This document shows positions 16,655-25,388 of a DNA stretch of 64,000 bases, in pieces (position 1 is the stretch's first letter; each line of letters begins with the position of its first letter). This stretch comes from Runella zeae DSM 19591 (GTDB lineage: Bacteria; Bacteroidota; Bacteroidia; Cytophagales; Spirosomataceae), in assembly GCF_000423565.1 (NCBI RefSeq), contig NZ_KE384037.1, positions 186,001-250,000 on the forward strand, given 5' to 3'. The position numbers and the translations under genes are program-made. Below the pieces are notes generated by a model that saw nothing but the letters and a program-made list of their open reading frames with translations, made no database searches and was not told the origin of the DNA.

Positions 16655-17806
16655 ATGGTATCTTGTAAAAAATGTAAAACAGCTGATAATGTAATTAAAG
16701 CTGGGTTTGTAAGGGGCAGACAGCGGTTGTTTTGTAAAACCTGTGAGATACATTTCACAGTATCTTTGCCGCCACACGAAGAACCAAAGTCGGTTCGTCA
16801 AACTACTATTGTAGATGTGGCTAAGGCATTGGGGGTGGCACCTTCTACGGTATCGCGGGCATTGAATGGCAGTACAGACATCAACTCTTTTACACGTCAA
16901 GAAATATTAAGAGTGGCTACGGAGATGGATTATCGCCCCAATTTATTGGCGCAGAGCCTTCACCGTGGCGAAACGCACACCCTTGGCGTGGTGATTCCCG
17001 ATATCGAACGTCCTTTTTTTGCGGGTGTATTGGCCGGAATTCAGAAAGTGGCTACTGAGGCGGGCTATCGGGTAATGATCTGCCAATCCAACGAATCACA
17101 TTCTACCGAAACCCTCAATGTACAAGCTTTGGTGGCGAGCCGCGTGGACGGGCTCCTTATTAGTCATTCTAAAGAAACTACCTCTTTTGAACACATCAAA
17201 CTCCAACTGAAAAAGGGATTGCCGATTGTGCATTTTGATAGGGTGTGTGATGAAGTTGACACTGCCAAGGTGGTTCAAGAGGATTTTGAAGGAAGCTTTG
17301 CGCTAGCTGAGCATCTGATTGGTCAAGGCTGTCGTCGGATTGCGGTATTTGCGGGTCCGCGTGAGCTACTCATTAGTAGTGCTCGACTTCAGGGTTATAA
17401 AGCGGCTTTAGAAAAGCACAGTATTGAGCTAGACGAATCGTTGATTTATCATAGTCACTTCAAGAAAGGGGAGCCTTTACTAGCTTTAGAAAAATGGCTT
17501 GCACTTGAGAGCCGACCTGACGGAATTTTTGCGGTACATTATGCCAATGCCATCGAAATAATGGTAGAATTGAAAAAAAGAAAGGTTCAAATTCCTCAGG
17601 AAGTAGCAATAGTGGGTTTTGGTGATGAGTTGATTGCGGAGTTGATTGAACCTTCGTTGACGGTTTTTCATCTTTTTCCCTTTGCAATGGGCGAAGCCGC
17701 AGCCTCACTGCTCATCGACAACATCATTCATCGTGATACATTTATTGCTTCCACTCAAAAAATGCGAGGTGAATTACGAATCCGTCAATCATCATTGCGG
17801 CTATAA
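16655..17806 (+). CDS. LacI-family transcriptional regulator with N-terminal zinc ribbon
   Basis: The 383-residue protein has three parts. Residues 1-35 form a four-cysteine ribbon (CKKC at 4-7 and CKTC at 27-30, 19 residues apart) resembling the zinc finger of IS1-type InsA transposase proteins. Residues 50-100 are a LacI helix-turn-helix (TIVDVAKALGVAPSTVSRAL and hinge YRPNLLAQSL). The rest is a periplasmic-binding-protein-like effector domain (GVVIPDIERPFFAGVLAGIQ). LacI proteins normally begin at the helix-turn-helix, so the ribbon is an addition of ~48 residues. It is divergent from the sugar-acid block and probably controls it; the effector may be a uronate or sugar. Its stop codon lies within a 27-bp direct repeat shared with the NFACT gene end. 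Confidence 0.93.
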   Translation: MVSCKKCKTADNVIKAGFVRGRQRLFCKTCEIHFTVSLPPHEEPKSVRQTTIVDVAKALGVAPSTVSRALNGSTDINSFTRQEILRVATEMDYRPNLLAQSLHRGETHTLGVVIPDIERPFFAGVLAGIQKVATEAGYRVMICQSNESHSTETLNVQALVASRVDGLLISHSKETTSFEHIKLQLKKGLPIVHFDRVCDEVDTAKVVQEDFEGSFALAEHLIGQGCRRIAVFAGPRELLISSARLQGYKAALEKHSIELDESLIYHSHFKKGEPLLALEKWLALESRPDGIFAVHYANAIEIMVELKKRKVQIPQEVAIVGFGDELIAELIEPSLTVFHLFPFAMGEAAASLLIDNIIHRDTFIASTQKMRGELRIRQSSLRL

Positions 17807-17829
17807 ACCGCGTGGTTGAACCATTACGA
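17803..17829. repeat. 27-bp direct repeat, left copy (duplicated NFACT gene end)
   Basis: The sequence beginning ATAAACCGCGTGGTTGAACC is identical over 27 bp to 18528-18554. It overlaps the LacI-type gene's stop codon (17804-17806). Bases outside the repeat differ on both sides. The two copies bracket the toxin-antitoxin pair. Confidence 0.95.
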
Positions 17830-17846
17830 ATTAAAAATCTAAGAAT

Positions 17847-18272
17847 TTACAGTATAGTAAGCAGTTTTATAAATTGACTCATACTTACGATTGTGGTATT
17901 TTTATAGATTTCAAGGCTTAATAAATCATCATCGCCTGTCACCAAAAAATGAGCATCGCAAGCTTCGCATATCGCTAACAAATAATCATCATTCCTGTCT
18001 CTGGCAACTGTAGGTATTTCTGAAATCGTTATTTCTTTTAGAAAAAGTGTTGCAAATGAAATAAATCGAACAATCTGATTTGATGAAATGATTTTTACAA
18101 ATTTCTTTCGCGTAATAACTTCTTCAAATTCCTGAAGTAGCTCTTTGGAGTAATAGACTTGAAGGTGATTATTTCTAAAAATATTATAGTATAACGTTTT
18201 ACGAGAATTTCTACTAATACATGCAGAAATGTACCAGTTTGCATCAATTACTACTCTAATCTTTTTCCGCAT
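17847..18272 (-). CDS. PIN-domain toxin (COG1569-like)
   Basis: A 141-residue PIN-domain protein, a predicted Mg-dependent ribonuclease of the toxin-antitoxin type. The acidic residues are visible: Asp in VVIDANWYISACIS near the N terminus, Glu in LLQEFEEVI, and Asp residues in RDRNDDYLLAICEACD and VTGDDDLLSL. Length is typical of COG1569 members. It overlaps the upstream antitoxin gene by 17 bp, the usual translational coupling, and its stop lies 17 bp from the left 27-bp direct repeat. The target RNA is unknown. Confidence 0.9.
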   Translation of the reverse strand: MRKKIRVVIDANWYISACISRNSRKTLYYNIFRNNHLQVYYSKELLQEFEEVITRKKFVKIISSNQIVRFISFATLFLKEITISEIPTVARDRNDDYLLAICEACDAHFLVTGDDDLLSLEIYKNTTIVSMSQFIKLLTIL

Positions 18273-18483
18273 TACGAAAAGCTTTTATCTCTTTTTGAAT
18301 TTCAGCAGTTGAGAATTCAATATCAGGCAATGCTGCATCTAATTCTTCAAAAAGTTCATCAGCCATTTGTAACTGAATTTTTTTTGCAATAGCCAGCCTT
18401 TCTTTGGGGGAAAAAGTATTAAAGGCTTTTATAAACTCCATTTGTGTCATAGCTTTCATTCCTCTTAATGTTTTGAATCTCAA
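18256..18483 (-). CDS. Antitoxin partner of the PIN toxin
   Basis: A 75-residue, charged, mainly helical protein (SPKERLAIAKKIQLQMADEL, then acidic ELDAALPDIEFS) with no recognised DNA-binding motif at this resolution. Its position immediately upstream of, and overlapping by 17 bp, the PIN gene identifies it as the likely antitoxin. An internal start (MKAMTQMEF, residue 9) is equally possible. In similar pairs the antitoxin's C-terminal part covers the toxin active site and the complex represses its own promoter. Assignment is from context. Confidence 0.75.
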   Translation of the reverse strand: MRFKTLRGMKAMTQMEFIKAFNTFSPKERLAIAKKIQLQMADELFEELDAALPDIEFSTAEIQKEIKAFRNAEKD

Positions 18484-18525
18484 ACAAAAATATCGTTTTC
18501 TAGCTCAATTATCAAAGAATAAAAG

Positions 18526-20316
18526 TCATAAACCGCGTGGTTGAACCATTACGACCTCTTCTTTGTCCAGAATCACCTCTCCTTCGGGCAAGCCTTTGGG
18601 TTTTCTGACAAATTTTTTCGGGGTTACAATCACGGGACAAAGCGTTTCATTGCGGCGTTTGGAGTACCAAGCGGCGATTTGAGCAGCGCGCTCAACGACA
18701 CTATTGGGGATTTTTTTGCCTGCTTTGTATTTTACTACTACATGCGAGCCAGCTACATCGCGAGCATGAAGCCATAAGTCTTCTTTATAGGCGTATTTTT
18801 TGGTTAGGAGGTCGTTGTTTTTGGCATTTTTTCCAATCAAAATCACATATCCTTCAAACTCGGTGTGTTTGAAAAGTTGGGTGGGAGATACAATAGGTGC
18901 GTCGCTGAGAAGATTATTATTTTTGAGGTATTTGCGCAATAGTTTGAGTGATTCAAATGCTTCAATGGTACTGAGGTGGTTTTTGAGTTCTTGCAGTTCG
19001 TCTTCCCTTAAAGCGATATTCTCTTGCAATTTTTCAATTTCGATGCGCTCATTTTTTGATTTTCGGTAATAGCTTTCGGCGTTGCGTTGTGGGGTTAAGT
19101 CTGACTTTAGTTTAATATCAATGTCTTGATTTCGATAAAAATCAAACAAAGTAACTCGTTCGGCACGCTCTGGAATTTGGTGAAGATTGGCCATTAAAAT
19201 ATGCCCAATTTCCTCATTTTTGATATTGCTATCGATGTCTAATAATTTCTGAAAAGCTTCTTCCAAATAATGCTCCGTTCGTTGAATACGTTTCTGAATC
19301 ACTTTGAGGGCTTCGCTTTTTTCTTTTGCAATGACTCCTATGCGATTGTAAGTAGTGTAGAAGTCATTGAGAGCGATAATGGGGTCGGTATGTTCCCGAA
19401 CGACCTCCCCCAGCGGTACAAGCGAAAGTGTAGGTTGATGATTCCAAAGAGTAATACGAAAAGTAGTATCTGAAAGGAGAGCCAATGTATGTTGGATGAT
19501 CTGCCAACGCTGTTTCGTTTCTGTTGTAGGGGCAGGCCTTGCGTCTGCCCCTATTTCTTTTACGTCTGCATCTATGTCCTTTGCGTCTGCTCTTATGTCC
19601 TTTGCCTCTGCCCCTATTTCTCTTGAGTTTACCTCTCTGTCTTGCGAGTATACCTCTGCAATATTGCCTATGGAGTCAAATGTGGGCTTTATACCAATGT
19701 CAATTTGGGTTTGGGCAGACTCAAGGGCAGACGCAAGGCCTGCCCCTACAAGGGTGAATTGCTTTTCCAGATAGGCATTTACTTCCTTTCCAAATGTGGG
19801 GAATATTTTGCGATGGTCGTAATTGGCTGCTTGATAGGCTTTCCAAGATTGGTCGAGAGAGCGGTCAAGTTGCGAGAGTTTTAGCGTATTGTCAGAGGCA
19901 AGTTTATTATGAAAAAGATCAATGACTTGGTCATTTTCAAACAAGACAGCATTTGAGCGATTGCCAAATAATTTGAAAACGAGCGTAAAATTCTTTTCGA
20001 GTACAATCCCCAACGCTCGTTCATTATGAAATTGTCGTATCTCCATTACCTCCAAATCATAAAGATTTTCAAATAAATCTACGCTGTTTTGGCGAGCGCG
20101 ATTGAATTCGTCGGGGAAGTTAAAGCAAGCAAAATCAGGACGCAACATCGCCCGAATAAAAAACGGACGATAGTAATTGTTTTTGCCGCGAGCTTGAGCC
20201 AATACAATGACCAACTCATCTTTTTCTTGACTAAAACATTCCATAAACTTCAATCCCTTGGTCAAAGGGCGGAGTGCTTCGGTCAAATGTTTTAAAAAAT
20301 GATAGTTCTGATGCAT
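18526..20316 (-). CDS. NFACT-family protein (Rqc2/RqcH-like) carrying an in-frame repeat insertion
   Basis: A 596-residue protein of the NFACT family, whose members bind stalled 50S-peptidyl-tRNA complexes in ribosome quality control (RqcH in Bacillus) or are annotated as fibronectin-binding. The N-terminal domain, a coiled-coil middle (about residues 330-450) and the C-terminal NFACT-R/DUF814 domain (KYAYKEDLWLHARDVAGSHV, GEVILDKEEVVMVQPRGL) are present. About residues 190-264 (from VGAGLASALE to ADARPAPT) are encoded by a 228-bp inverted-repeat element, exactly 76 codons; without it the protein would be 520 residues. The reading frame is unbroken. The last codons lie in the right-hand 27-bp repeat, so the native end was kept when the toxin-antitoxin segment was inserted. 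Confidence 0.92.
   Translation of the reverse strand: MHQNYHFLKHLTEALRPLTKGLKFMECFSQEKDELVIVLAQARGKNNYYRPFFIRAMLRPDFACFNFPDEFNRARQNSVDLFENLYDLEVMEIRQFHNERALGIVLEKNFTLVFKLFGNRSNAVLFENDQVIDLFHNKLASDNTLKLSQLDRSLDQSWKAYQAANYDHRKIFPTFGKEVNAYLEKQFTLVGAGLASALESAQTQIDIGIKPTFDSIGNIAEVYSQDREVNSREIGAEAKDIRADAKDIDADVKEIGADARPAPTTETKQRWQIIQHTLALLSDTTFRITLWNHQPTLSLVPLGEVVREHTDPIIALNDFYTTYNRIGVIAKEKSEALKVIQKRIQRTEHYLEEAFQKLLDIDSNIKNEEIGHILMANLHQIPERAERVTLFDFYRNQDIDIKLKSDLTPQRNAESYYRKSKNERIEIEKLQENIALREDELQELKNHLSTIEAFESLKLLRKYLKNNNLLSDAPIVSPTQLFKHTEFEGYVILIGKNAKNNDLLTKKYAYKEDLWLHARDVAGSHVVVKYKAGKKIPNSVVERAAQIAAWYSKRRNETLCPVIVTPKKFVRKPKGLPEGEVILDKEEVVMVQPRGL
18528..18554. repeat. 27-bp direct repeat, right copy (native NFACT gene end)
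   Basis: It encodes the last residues (VMVQPRGL and stop) of the NFACT protein on the minus strand and is identical to 17803-17829. The segment between the copies (17830-18527) carries only the toxin-antitoxin pair. Confidence 0.95.
19524..19751. repeat. Inverted-repeat element inserted in frame in the NFACT gene
   Basis: Perfect 27-bp terminal inverted repeats (19524-19550 and 19725-19751, containing GTAGGGGCAGGCCTTGCGTC) enclose a low-complexity interior. The element is 228 bp, a multiple of three, and is open in the NFACT frame, where the ends read VGAGLASA and ADARPAPT. It shares its ends with the intergenic copy at 13462-13663. Confidence 0.95.
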
Positions 20317-20371
20317 ACCGCAAAGGTACTAAGCAAGGGGCAGTAAGTAGTATTTTTGGAATAAAAACGCA

Positions 20372-20406
20372 AAAAGGCAACGTGAAAGAAATTCACGCCG
20401 CCTTTT
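20372..20406 (-). terminator. Hairpin after clpP
   Basis: AAAAGGC..CGTGAA pairs with TTCACG..GCCTTTT around a 5-base loop, with a two-base internal mismatch. It lies about 31 bp beyond the clpP stop; the T-rich tail is short. Confidence 0.6.
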
Positions 20407-20437
20407 ATAAAGAAAATAAAACAATACAGAAATAGAC

Positions 20438-21112
20438 TTATTTCTCTCTTACCAATACCTCGTCGATTAAGCCGTACTCTTTGGCTTCTTCGGCGCGCAT
20501 CCATTTGTCACGGTCAGAGTCTTTTTCGATAATTTCTACTGATTTGCCAGTATGACTTGCCAAAATATCGTACAATTCTCCGCGAAGTTTTACGATTTCG
20601 CGAGCAGTGATTTCGATATCAACTGACTGCCCTTGGGCACCGCCTGAAGGTTGGTGAATCATAATACGAGCATGGGGAAGAGCGGCACGTTTACCAGCGG
20701 CACCACCAGCCAATAAAACAGCCCCCATAGAAGCTGCCAAACTTGTACATACTGTGGCTACATCAGGACGAACATATTGCATGGTATCGTATATACCCAA
20801 CCCTGCATACACTGAACCACCCGGGCTATTGATATACATCAAAATATCTTTTTTGGGGTCGGCAGACTCCAAAAACAACAACTGAGCTACGACGATGTTG
20901 GCGATTTGGTCATCTACGGGCATTCCAAAGAAGATGATACGGTCGGCCATAAGGCGCGAAAATACATCTACTTCGCGGAAGTTCATTGGGCGCTCTTCGA
21001 TGATAGCGCGAGTCATGTTTTCTACGGTATGGTTTACATAGCCATCAACGGTCAGGCCGTTCATGCCTAAGTGTTTTACTGCGTACTTTCTAAATTCTTG
21101 TCCGTAATTCAT
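20438..21112 (-). CDS. clpP: ATP-dependent Clp protease proteolytic subunit
   Basis: A 224-residue ClpP, the serine peptidase that forms the double heptameric chamber fed by ClpX or ClpA. Catalytic residues are in their standard motifs: Ser128 in SLAASMGAV, His153 in [10 protein letters not shown] and Asp198 in [10 protein letters not shown]. The oxyanion-region motif [20 protein letters not shown] is complete. The N terminus carries a short propeptide-like segment. The gene stands alone: clpX is not in the window. It diverges from the SprT-like gene. Confidence 0.97.
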   Translation of the reverse strand: MNYGQEFRKYAVKHLGMNGLTVDGYVNHTVENMTRAIIEERPMNFREVDVFSRLMADRIIFFGMPVDDQIANIVVAQLLFLESADPKKDILMYINSPGGSVYAGLGIYDTMQYVRPDVATVCTSLAASMGAVLLAGGAAGKRAALPHARIMIHQPSGGAQGQSVDIEITAREIVKLRGELYDILASHTGKSVEIIEKDSDRDKWMRAEEAKEYGLIDEVLVREK

Positions 21113-21252
21113 TGTGTTTTACTTTAATAGTTAATCTTTGTATTTTCAGAACATAAATCTTATTCTCTTGGTTCGGTGGACAAAAATGCAGAATTTAGCG
21201 TTTGATTGTTGTCTGTTTTACCAACAAAATATCGGTGGAAGCGAGATTTGTC

Positions 21253-21846
21253 ATGCGGAGCATTTTAGAAGGGCATATTCCGGCGGCTGCCGTGGAGTAT
21301 TGTTATGGATTGTGGGAACGCTATCAATTTGATTTTGTGGCTTCTAGGCCGCGTCGAACTCGTCTTGGCGATTTTACGGCTCAGTTGGGGCAGCGCGAAC
21401 GTATCACGGTCAATGTCAATCTAAATCCCTACAATTTTTTGATTACGTATCTTCATGAAGTAGCTCATTTGGAGGTATATCGAGGATACAAACGCCGCCA
21501 ACCTCCGCATGGAAAAGCATGGAAAAATCATTTTAGCCTCTTGCTCCAGCCTGTTTTAAATGAGCACAATTTTCCTTTGTCAGTTTTGGCTCCGCTACTA
21601 CATTATGCCCAAAACCCTACGGCTTCTACCGGCACCCACCTGCCTCTCATGCAAGCGCTCAAAAATATTGATGCGCCCAAAACCCACCTCATAATGGTAA
21701 GTCAGTTGGAGGAAGGACAGACTTTCTTGTTGAATCAAAAAATGTTTGTCAGAGGTACGCTAAGACGCACGCGGGTCGTTTGTATAGAAAAAGCCTCCCA
21801 AAAAAAATATTTGGTGGCGGCCCATGCTTGGGTTGAGAAAGTATAA
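21253..21846 (+). CDS. SprT-like zinc metallopeptidase domain protein
   Basis: A protein of 197 residues from the ATG at 21253 (an upstream frame starts at 21202). The zinc-binding motif YLHEVAHLEVY supplies His68, Glu69 and His72, and GKAWKNHFSLLL follows as in SprT domains. A basic segment (RPRRTRLGDF) precedes it. The SprT fold occurs in SPRTN-type proteases and in a conserved Bacteroidota protein of unknown role. The stop is only 12 bp before the porU start, so the two genes may be co-transcribed. No exported signal is present. Confidence 0.85.
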   Translation: MRSILEGHIPAAAVEYCYGLWERYQFDFVASRPRRTRLGDFTAQLGQRERITVNVNLNPYNFLITYLHEVAHLEVYRGYKRRQPPHGKAWKNHFSLLLQPVLNEHNFPLSVLAPLLHYAQNPTASTGTHLPLMQALKNIDAPKTHLIMVSQLEEGQTFLLNQKMFVRGTLRRTRVVCIEKASQKKYLVAAHAWVEKV

Positions 21847-21858
21847 ATAAAGAATAAG

Positions 21859-24800
21859 GTGCAATTTGGGCAACAACTACGGGTGAAAAACAAATTTGTT
21901 TTATACGAAAAACTTTTTCAGGTTATTTGGGGACTTTGTGGAACACACACCCCAAGGTACCTAGTTTTATTTTGGGTTTTAGGAAATCAAAGTTTTGCCC
22001 AAAACTCAGTATTATCTTCCGGGCGATGGTTTAAGATAGGAGTAACTCAGACAGGTGTATATAAAATTGACGCTGCTTATCTGAAACAAATGGGTGTTGA
22101 CCCTTCCCAAATCAATCCTAAACATTTACGCCTTTTTGGAAATGGAGGAGCAATGCTTCCGCAGTCAAATCAAGCCCCCCGTGCTACTGACCTTATCGAA
22201 AATGCAGTCTATGTAAAAGGCGAAGCCGATAGCCGTTTTGATGAAACAGACGCTCTTTGGTTTTTTGGGCAAAGCCCGCATGAGATTAAATACAATGCCG
22301 TCGAAAACCGCCTTGAACATAGGCTCAATCTCTACAGTGATACTACTTTTTATTTTCTTCAGATAGGAAATGAAGCGGGAAAGCGGATTGTGTCGCAATC
22401 TGCCGGAAAAAGTGGCGCTTTGATTACGGCCTTTGATGATTATATCTTCAAAGAGAGTGAGTTATATAATCGTACTCAATCGGGGAGAGAATGGTGGGGC
22501 GAGTATTTTGGCAGCCAAACTCGTCAAGAATTTAAGGCAGATTTGCCAGGGGTGCTCCCTGACAGTCCTTTTAAATTTACGGCTGCTACTGTAGCCGCCG
22601 CCCAAGTAGTTACAAAGTTTGGATTTGCAATCAACGGTCAGGCGATTGGTGAACAAACCATGGGCACCGTGACCACGTACCGTTATGATGCTAAAGGGCA
22701 GCGTACGCATCGTACTTATGAAGGCAAACTATCAGGGGCTTCTAATACCGTAAGCATGGTGTTGACTTTTGATAAAGCCGGACAAGCTAGTGCTGAAGGT
22801 TATTTAGATTGTTTGGGGATTCAGCTACAGCGGAGTTTAAGATTATATAGCCAACCTACGGTTTTTCAAAGTCTTGCTTCTTTGGCACAAGATTCGGTCA
22901 GGTATGTAATAAGCCAAGCTACGGCTCAAATGCAACTTTGGGATATCACGGTACCGCAGCGGCCACTCCAACAAACCTATCAGCTCAATGGCACCGAGGC
23001 TACCTTTGGAAAAGAAGGAAAAAGTCTAAAACGTTTTGTAGTATTTACTGAAGAACAACTACAAAAACCTCTTTCTTTTAAAGCCATTGCAAATCAGAAT
23101 ATACGGGCGATGAAGGCTCCTAATATGCTGATAGTAACGCCGGTGGCTTGGCAAAAACAAGCTCAAAAATTGGCAGATTTTCGAAGCCTAAACGATGGTT
23201 TAGAGGTAGCAGTAGTGCCTATTTCTCAGGTATATAATGAATTTGCCTCTGGGCAAGCGGATCCTACGGCTATTCGGGATTTGGTGAGATATATGTACCA
23301 GAAAGACGCTCAAAAATTGAAGTATTTATTGCTCTTTGGGGACGCAAGCTATGATTATAAAAACAATATGAAGGCACTATCTCCTCAAGAAATGAGCCGG
23401 TTTGTTCCCACCTACGAGAGTCGCGAGTCGTCACAGCCAGTATTGAGTTTTGGGTCAGATGATTACTATGGTTTTTTGGAAGATAATGAAGGCGAATGGA
23501 CAGAAGACTATAGCGGAAATCATACCCTAGATGTTGGCGTGGGCAGGCTGCCTATCAAGTCAGTAGAAGAAGCCGAAGCGGTTATCAATAAATTGATGAG
23601 ATACAACACTAAGCGCTCTCGGGGAAATTGGCGTCAAAAAATCGTGTTTGTAGCTGATGATGGAGATAGTAATCTTCATCAACAAGATGCTGATAATTTG
23701 TCTAAAGTAATAGCAAAACTTTCTCCTACCTATGATTTACGGAAATTGTATGTAGATGCTTATCCACAAATAGGCACTACAAGCCAACATGCCCCTGAAG
23801 TGGGAAAGGCTATTGACAACTACATAAAGGAAGGTGCTTTTATCGTAAACTATACCGGCCACGGCGGCACTTCAATATGGGCCGATGAGCAAATTGTAAC
23901 CCTTCAAAACTTGCTCAGTTGGCGCAATCTCGATAATATGCCTTTGATTATTACGGCTACTTGTGAGTTTGGGCGTTTTGACAATCCCGCCGAAGTATCT
24001 GGAGCCGAAATAGCCGTACTGAGTCACACAGGAGGAGCTATCGCAATGCTTACTACTGCCCGACCCGTATATGCAAGTACCAATTATTTGCTAAACAATG
24101 CTTTCTACGAAGCGGCTTTTCAAAAATCAAGCGGCGAAGTCTTGCGCCTTGGTGATTTGATGAAACAGACCAAAAACAACAGCTTTAGTGGCGTATTTAA
24201 TCGGAATTTTACGCTGCTGGGAGACCCTTCTCTCAGACTCAATTATCCCGACTATTCGATTGAAGTAACTGCAAAGGATACACTCAGAGCAGGTGGAAAA
24301 GGCCAGATTTTGGGAGAGATTAAAAATGGGAATACTCTCATTTCCGACTTTAATGGACTTGCACGCATAACGGTATTTGGCCCCGAAAACAAAATCGAAA
24401 CCCTTGGAAACGAAGGCAGCAAGATGACGTATGGCGAATATAATACGCGTCTTTTTGAGGGGCTGGTCAGTGTCAAAGCCGGGAAGTTTACCGCGGATTT
24501 TATTGTACCAAAAAATGTGGAGGAAAAACTAGCCAAAGGCCGAGTACAAGTATATGCCATAAGGGAAGATAGCCTAGCCGACGCAAGTGGTGGGAGCAAT
24601 CAGATTTGGGTCGGCGGAAAATCCACTTTCAATGTAGATAATACCCCTCCAGCTCTGTCTATGTATATGAATGATGGCACATTTATTGATGGAAATGAAG
24701 TAGAAGATAGCCCTATATTGATTGCTGAAATCGCGGATGAAAATGGTATAAATCTTTCAAAAAACATGGTGTTGACCTTAAACGATACCCTTTCGATGGT

Positions 24801-25278
24801 AGTAAATCAGTACTTTGTGTCCAACAAAGACGACTATCGCAAAGGCACTGTTAGGTACCCATTTTATAAACTTTCAGCTGGAGAGTATGTACTCACTTTA
24901 AAAATAGAAGATACATACAATAATTCAAGTACTGAGGCGTTGAGGTTTAGAGTAGGAAGCCAGATACGATTAATCAAAAACCTCATTGCTTATCCGAATC
25001 CATTTGTCGAGCAAACTAAATTACAAATTGAGCTAGTAGATGAAGGAGATGACGTCGACATCAAAACTCAAATATTCGACTTGAATGGTCAGCTAATTCG
25101 GACTTCAAATCAAACTATCTATCACTCTGATAAAATCATAGAAGCATTTAATTGGGATGGAACTAACAACGCCGGACAAGCAATACCCAAAGGGATATAT
25201 GTGTACAAGGTTAGTATCTATTCGCTTACAAGACAATATACGCAAAATCTAGGAGGGAAGTTGGTACTTCTAAAATAG
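21859..25278 (+). CDS. porU: Type IX secretion system sortase PorU (C25 peptidase)
   Basis: A 1139-residue gingipain-like (C25) cysteine peptidase. PorU cuts the C-terminal signal from T9SS cargo at the cell surface and links the cargo to lipopolysaccharide. The N terminus includes a hydrophobic leader ending in SFAQNS, so GTG 21859 or a slightly later start is used. The catalytic pair is His668 in NYTGHGGTSIW and Cys702 in ITATCEFGRF. The last ~90 residues (YPNPFVEQTKL, then GTNNAGQAIPKGIYVYKV) form a FlgD-like/CTD domain. Length matches PorU proteins (about 1100-1200). porV follows after 110 bp, the conserved T9SS pair. Confidence 0.95.
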   Translation: MQFGQQLRVKNKFVLYEKLFQVIWGLCGTHTPRYLVLFWVLGNQSFAQNSVLSSGRWFKIGVTQTGVYKIDAAYLKQMGVDPSQINPKHLRLFGNGGAMLPQSNQAPRATDLIENAVYVKGEADSRFDETDALWFFGQSPHEIKYNAVENRLEHRLNLYSDTTFYFLQIGNEAGKRIVSQSAGKSGALITAFDDYIFKESELYNRTQSGREWWGEYFGSQTRQEFKADLPGVLPDSPFKFTAATVAAAQVVTKFGFAINGQAIGEQTMGTVTTYRYDAKGQRTHRTYEGKLSGASNTVSMVLTFDKAGQASAEGYLDCLGIQLQRSLRLYSQPTVFQSLASLAQDSVRYVISQATAQMQLWDITVPQRPLQQTYQLNGTEATFGKEGKSLKRFVVFTEEQLQKPLSFKAIANQNIRAMKAPNMLIVTPVAWQKQAQKLADFRSLNDGLEVAVVPISQVYNEFASGQADPTAIRDLVRYMYQKDAQKLKYLLLFGDASYDYKNNMKALSPQEMSRFVPTYESRESSQPVLSFGSDDYYGFLEDNEGEWTEDYSGNHTLDVGVGRLPIKSVEEAEAVINKLMRYNTKRSRGNWRQKIVFVADDGDSNLHQQDADNLSKVIAKLSPTYDLRKLYVDAYPQIGTTSQHAPEVGKAIDNYIKEGAFIVNYTGHGGTSIWADEQIVTLQNLLSWRNLDNMPLIITATCEFGRFDNPAEVSGAEIAVLSHTGGAIAMLTTARPVYASTNYLLNNAFYEAAFQKSSGEVLRLGDLMKQTKNNSFSGVFNRNFTLLGDPSLRLNYPDYSIEVTAKDTLRAGGKGQILGEIKNGNTLISDFNGLARITVFGPENKIETLGNEGSKMTYGEYNTRLFEGLVSVKAGKFTADFIVPKNVEEKLAKGRVQVYAIREDSLADASGGSNQIWVGGKSTFNVDNTPPALSMYMNDGTFIDGNEVEDSPILIAEIADENGINLSKNMVLTLNDTLSMVVNQYFVSNKDDYRKGTVRYPFYKLSAGEYVLTLKIEDTYNNSSTEALRFRVGSQIRLIKNLIAYPNPFVEQTKLQIELVDEGDDVDIKTQIFDLNGQLIRTSNQTIYHSDKIIEAFNWDGTNNAGQAIPKGIYVYKVSIYSLTRQYTQNLGGKLVLLK

Positions 25279-25298
25279 ATTTTGAAAATACAAATTAA

Positions 25299-25306
25299 TA
25301 TCTTTG
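25299..25306 (+). promoter_or_regulatory. Candidate -7 element before porV
   Basis: TATCTTTG matches TAnnTTTG in the porU-porV gap, 83 bp before the porV start. A TTTG at 25281-25284 is closer than the usual -33 spacing, so this may be a weak or secondary promoter. Confidence 0.35.
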
Positions 25307-25388
25307 CAGTTTATAAAACAGAAATGCTATTTTTGACTCGCCCATGTCTCCAAGTTTCAATGGGTAATGTTGGCAAACCAATTTCCTT

